From positions 124,001 to 188,000 of the forward strand of contig NZ_JH470338.1 of NCBI RefSeq assembly GCF_000239695.1: 64,000 bases of DNA, given 5' to 3'. The stretch comes from Actinomyces graevenitzii C83 (GTDB taxonomy: Bacteria; Actinomycetota; Actinomycetes; Actinomycetales; Actinomycetaceae). This document shows, one piece after another, positions 63,393 to 64,000 of this stretch (its first letter is position 1; each line of letters opens with the position of its first letter). Both the position numbers and the translations under genes were made by a program. The notes beneath the pieces are model-generated. The model did no database searches and had not been told where the DNA came from. It worked only from the letters and a program-made list of their open reading frames with translations.

Positions 63393-64000
63393 GACCCGTT
63401 GGCGTACCCCTTCCACGTCGCCGACTACTCCGCGATTGAAGCCCGTGTCATCGCCTGGCTCGCCGGAGAAGCATCCACCCTCCAAGCCTTCCGCGACGGC
63501 AAAGACCTCTGCTGCGAGACCGCGAGCCGCATGTTCGGCGTCCCCGTCGAAAAACACGGCATCAACGCTGAGCTGCGCCAGAAAGGCAAAATCGCCACGC
63601 TGGCCTGCGGTTACAACGGCTCCGTCGGAGCGCTCAAGGCGATGGGTGCGCTGCGGATGGGTTTGGCCGAGCACGAGCTCAAAACGATCGTCGACGCCTG
63701 GCGGGCAGCGAACCCCAACATCGTGCAACTGTGGGCGGACGTCGAGCAGGCTGTGCTGGACGCGATCACCGCCCGCAGTACCGTCCGGCTGCGCAACCTG
63801 CGTTTCTCGGTCGAGTCGGGCATCTTGTTCATCACCCTGCCCTCGGGCAGACGGCTGGCGTATGTCCAGCCGTGCCTGGGTGAGAACCGGTGGGGCGGCA
63901 CCTCCATCACCTACAGCGGTGTCACGACCGGGCGCAAGTGGGGTCGGCTGGAAACCTATGGCGGGAAACTCGTCGAGAACATCGTCCAAGCAGTCGCCCG
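63393..64000 (+). CDS. Phage-type family A DNA polymerase, partial at both ends
   Basis: A plus-strand frame open to the right edge encodes the polymerase palm and fingers: VADYSAIEARVIAWLAGE (motif A) near the left end, RQKGKIATLACGYNGSVGALKAMG (motif B) and the beginning of the next block at GGKLVENIVQAVAR. This is the stand-alone DNA polymerase of actinophages and prophages. Sequence before about 63,400 is antisense to the ABC-3C effector remnant, so the N-terminus is missing. It continues beyond the window. Coordinates at the left are approximate. Confidence 0.8.

Noticed and set aside
63390..63989. 199-codon minus-strand ORF at the right edge
   Set aside because: It is the antisense of the phage polymerase frame, which shows motifs A and B on the plus strand.

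Overview
The window looks like the chromosome of a high-GC Gram-positive actinobacterium, most likely near the Actinomycetaceae. The evidence is GC-rich coding with many GTG starts, a fused lysyl-phosphatidylglycerol synthase/lysyl-tRNA synthetase (LysX), DUF3039 and DUF3516 proteins, a murI / metallo-beta-lactamase / rph / rdgB neighbourhood like that of mycobacteria, and a PriA-type HisA with no trpF in view. An unusual trait is heavy use of the leucine codon CTA, and a tRNA-Leu(UAG) gene is present. No species name can be given from sequence alone.

Positions 1-48,200 are ordinary chromosome. In order they hold: the end of a sialic-acid operon (two peptide-type ABC ATPases, nanA, nanK, nanE); HU; a two-gene ABC exporter; nagB; DUF3039 and a DEVH helicase; pncB; murI with a cAMP-phosphodiesterase-like MBL protein, convergent with rph-rdgB; tRNA-Leu; bcp with a 45-codon partner; two tRNA-Lys; an ATP-grasp protein; yccF; ybaK and a DUF3516 helicase; two AGCS amino-acid/sodium symporters; an FAH-family hydrolase; a MalY/PatB aminotransferase; gltX followed by tRNA-Gln and two tRNA-Glu; RNase J; lysX; a PfkB kinase; ftsK. 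The minus-strand tryptophan operon follows (trpL leader peptide and attenuator, trpE, trpG, trpD, a trpC-trpB fusion, trpA, priA/hisA), then a DJ-1/PfpI protein. The nan genes and nagB together would take sialic acid to fructose-6-phosphate.

From about 48,280 to the right edge the sequence becomes a mosaic of mobile and defence modules, and CTA codons largely disappear. It holds a truncated gene tail, a PIN (DUF4411) / ImmA-IrrE pair, two ISL3 transposase remnants, a low-GC 554-residue orphan with a HEPN-like R-x5-H motif, and an ORF that joins a DNA adenine methyltransferase fragment in frame to the C-terminal half of valyl-tRNA synthetase. Next come a serine-recombinase remnant and a complete type III restriction-modification pair (mod, res). 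Upstream of mod in the same operon lie a 37-residue XRE-like protein lacking its helix-turn-helix and a Rad50-like DUF3732 ATPase with a CPVC zinc hook. The two partner genes expected for an ABC-three-component conflict system precede the ATPase but are broken: one has an in-frame TAG, the other a frameshift and no N-terminus. The window ends inside a phage-type family A DNA polymerase fragment on the plus strand.

The most interesting material is this right-hand 15.6 kb: the methyltransferase-ValS chimera, the ABC-3C/type III R-M operon with decayed partners, and the orphan HEPN-like protein. In the core region, the trp attenuator with three tandem Trp codons and the Ala/Gly-rich insertions inside MurI and HisA stand out.
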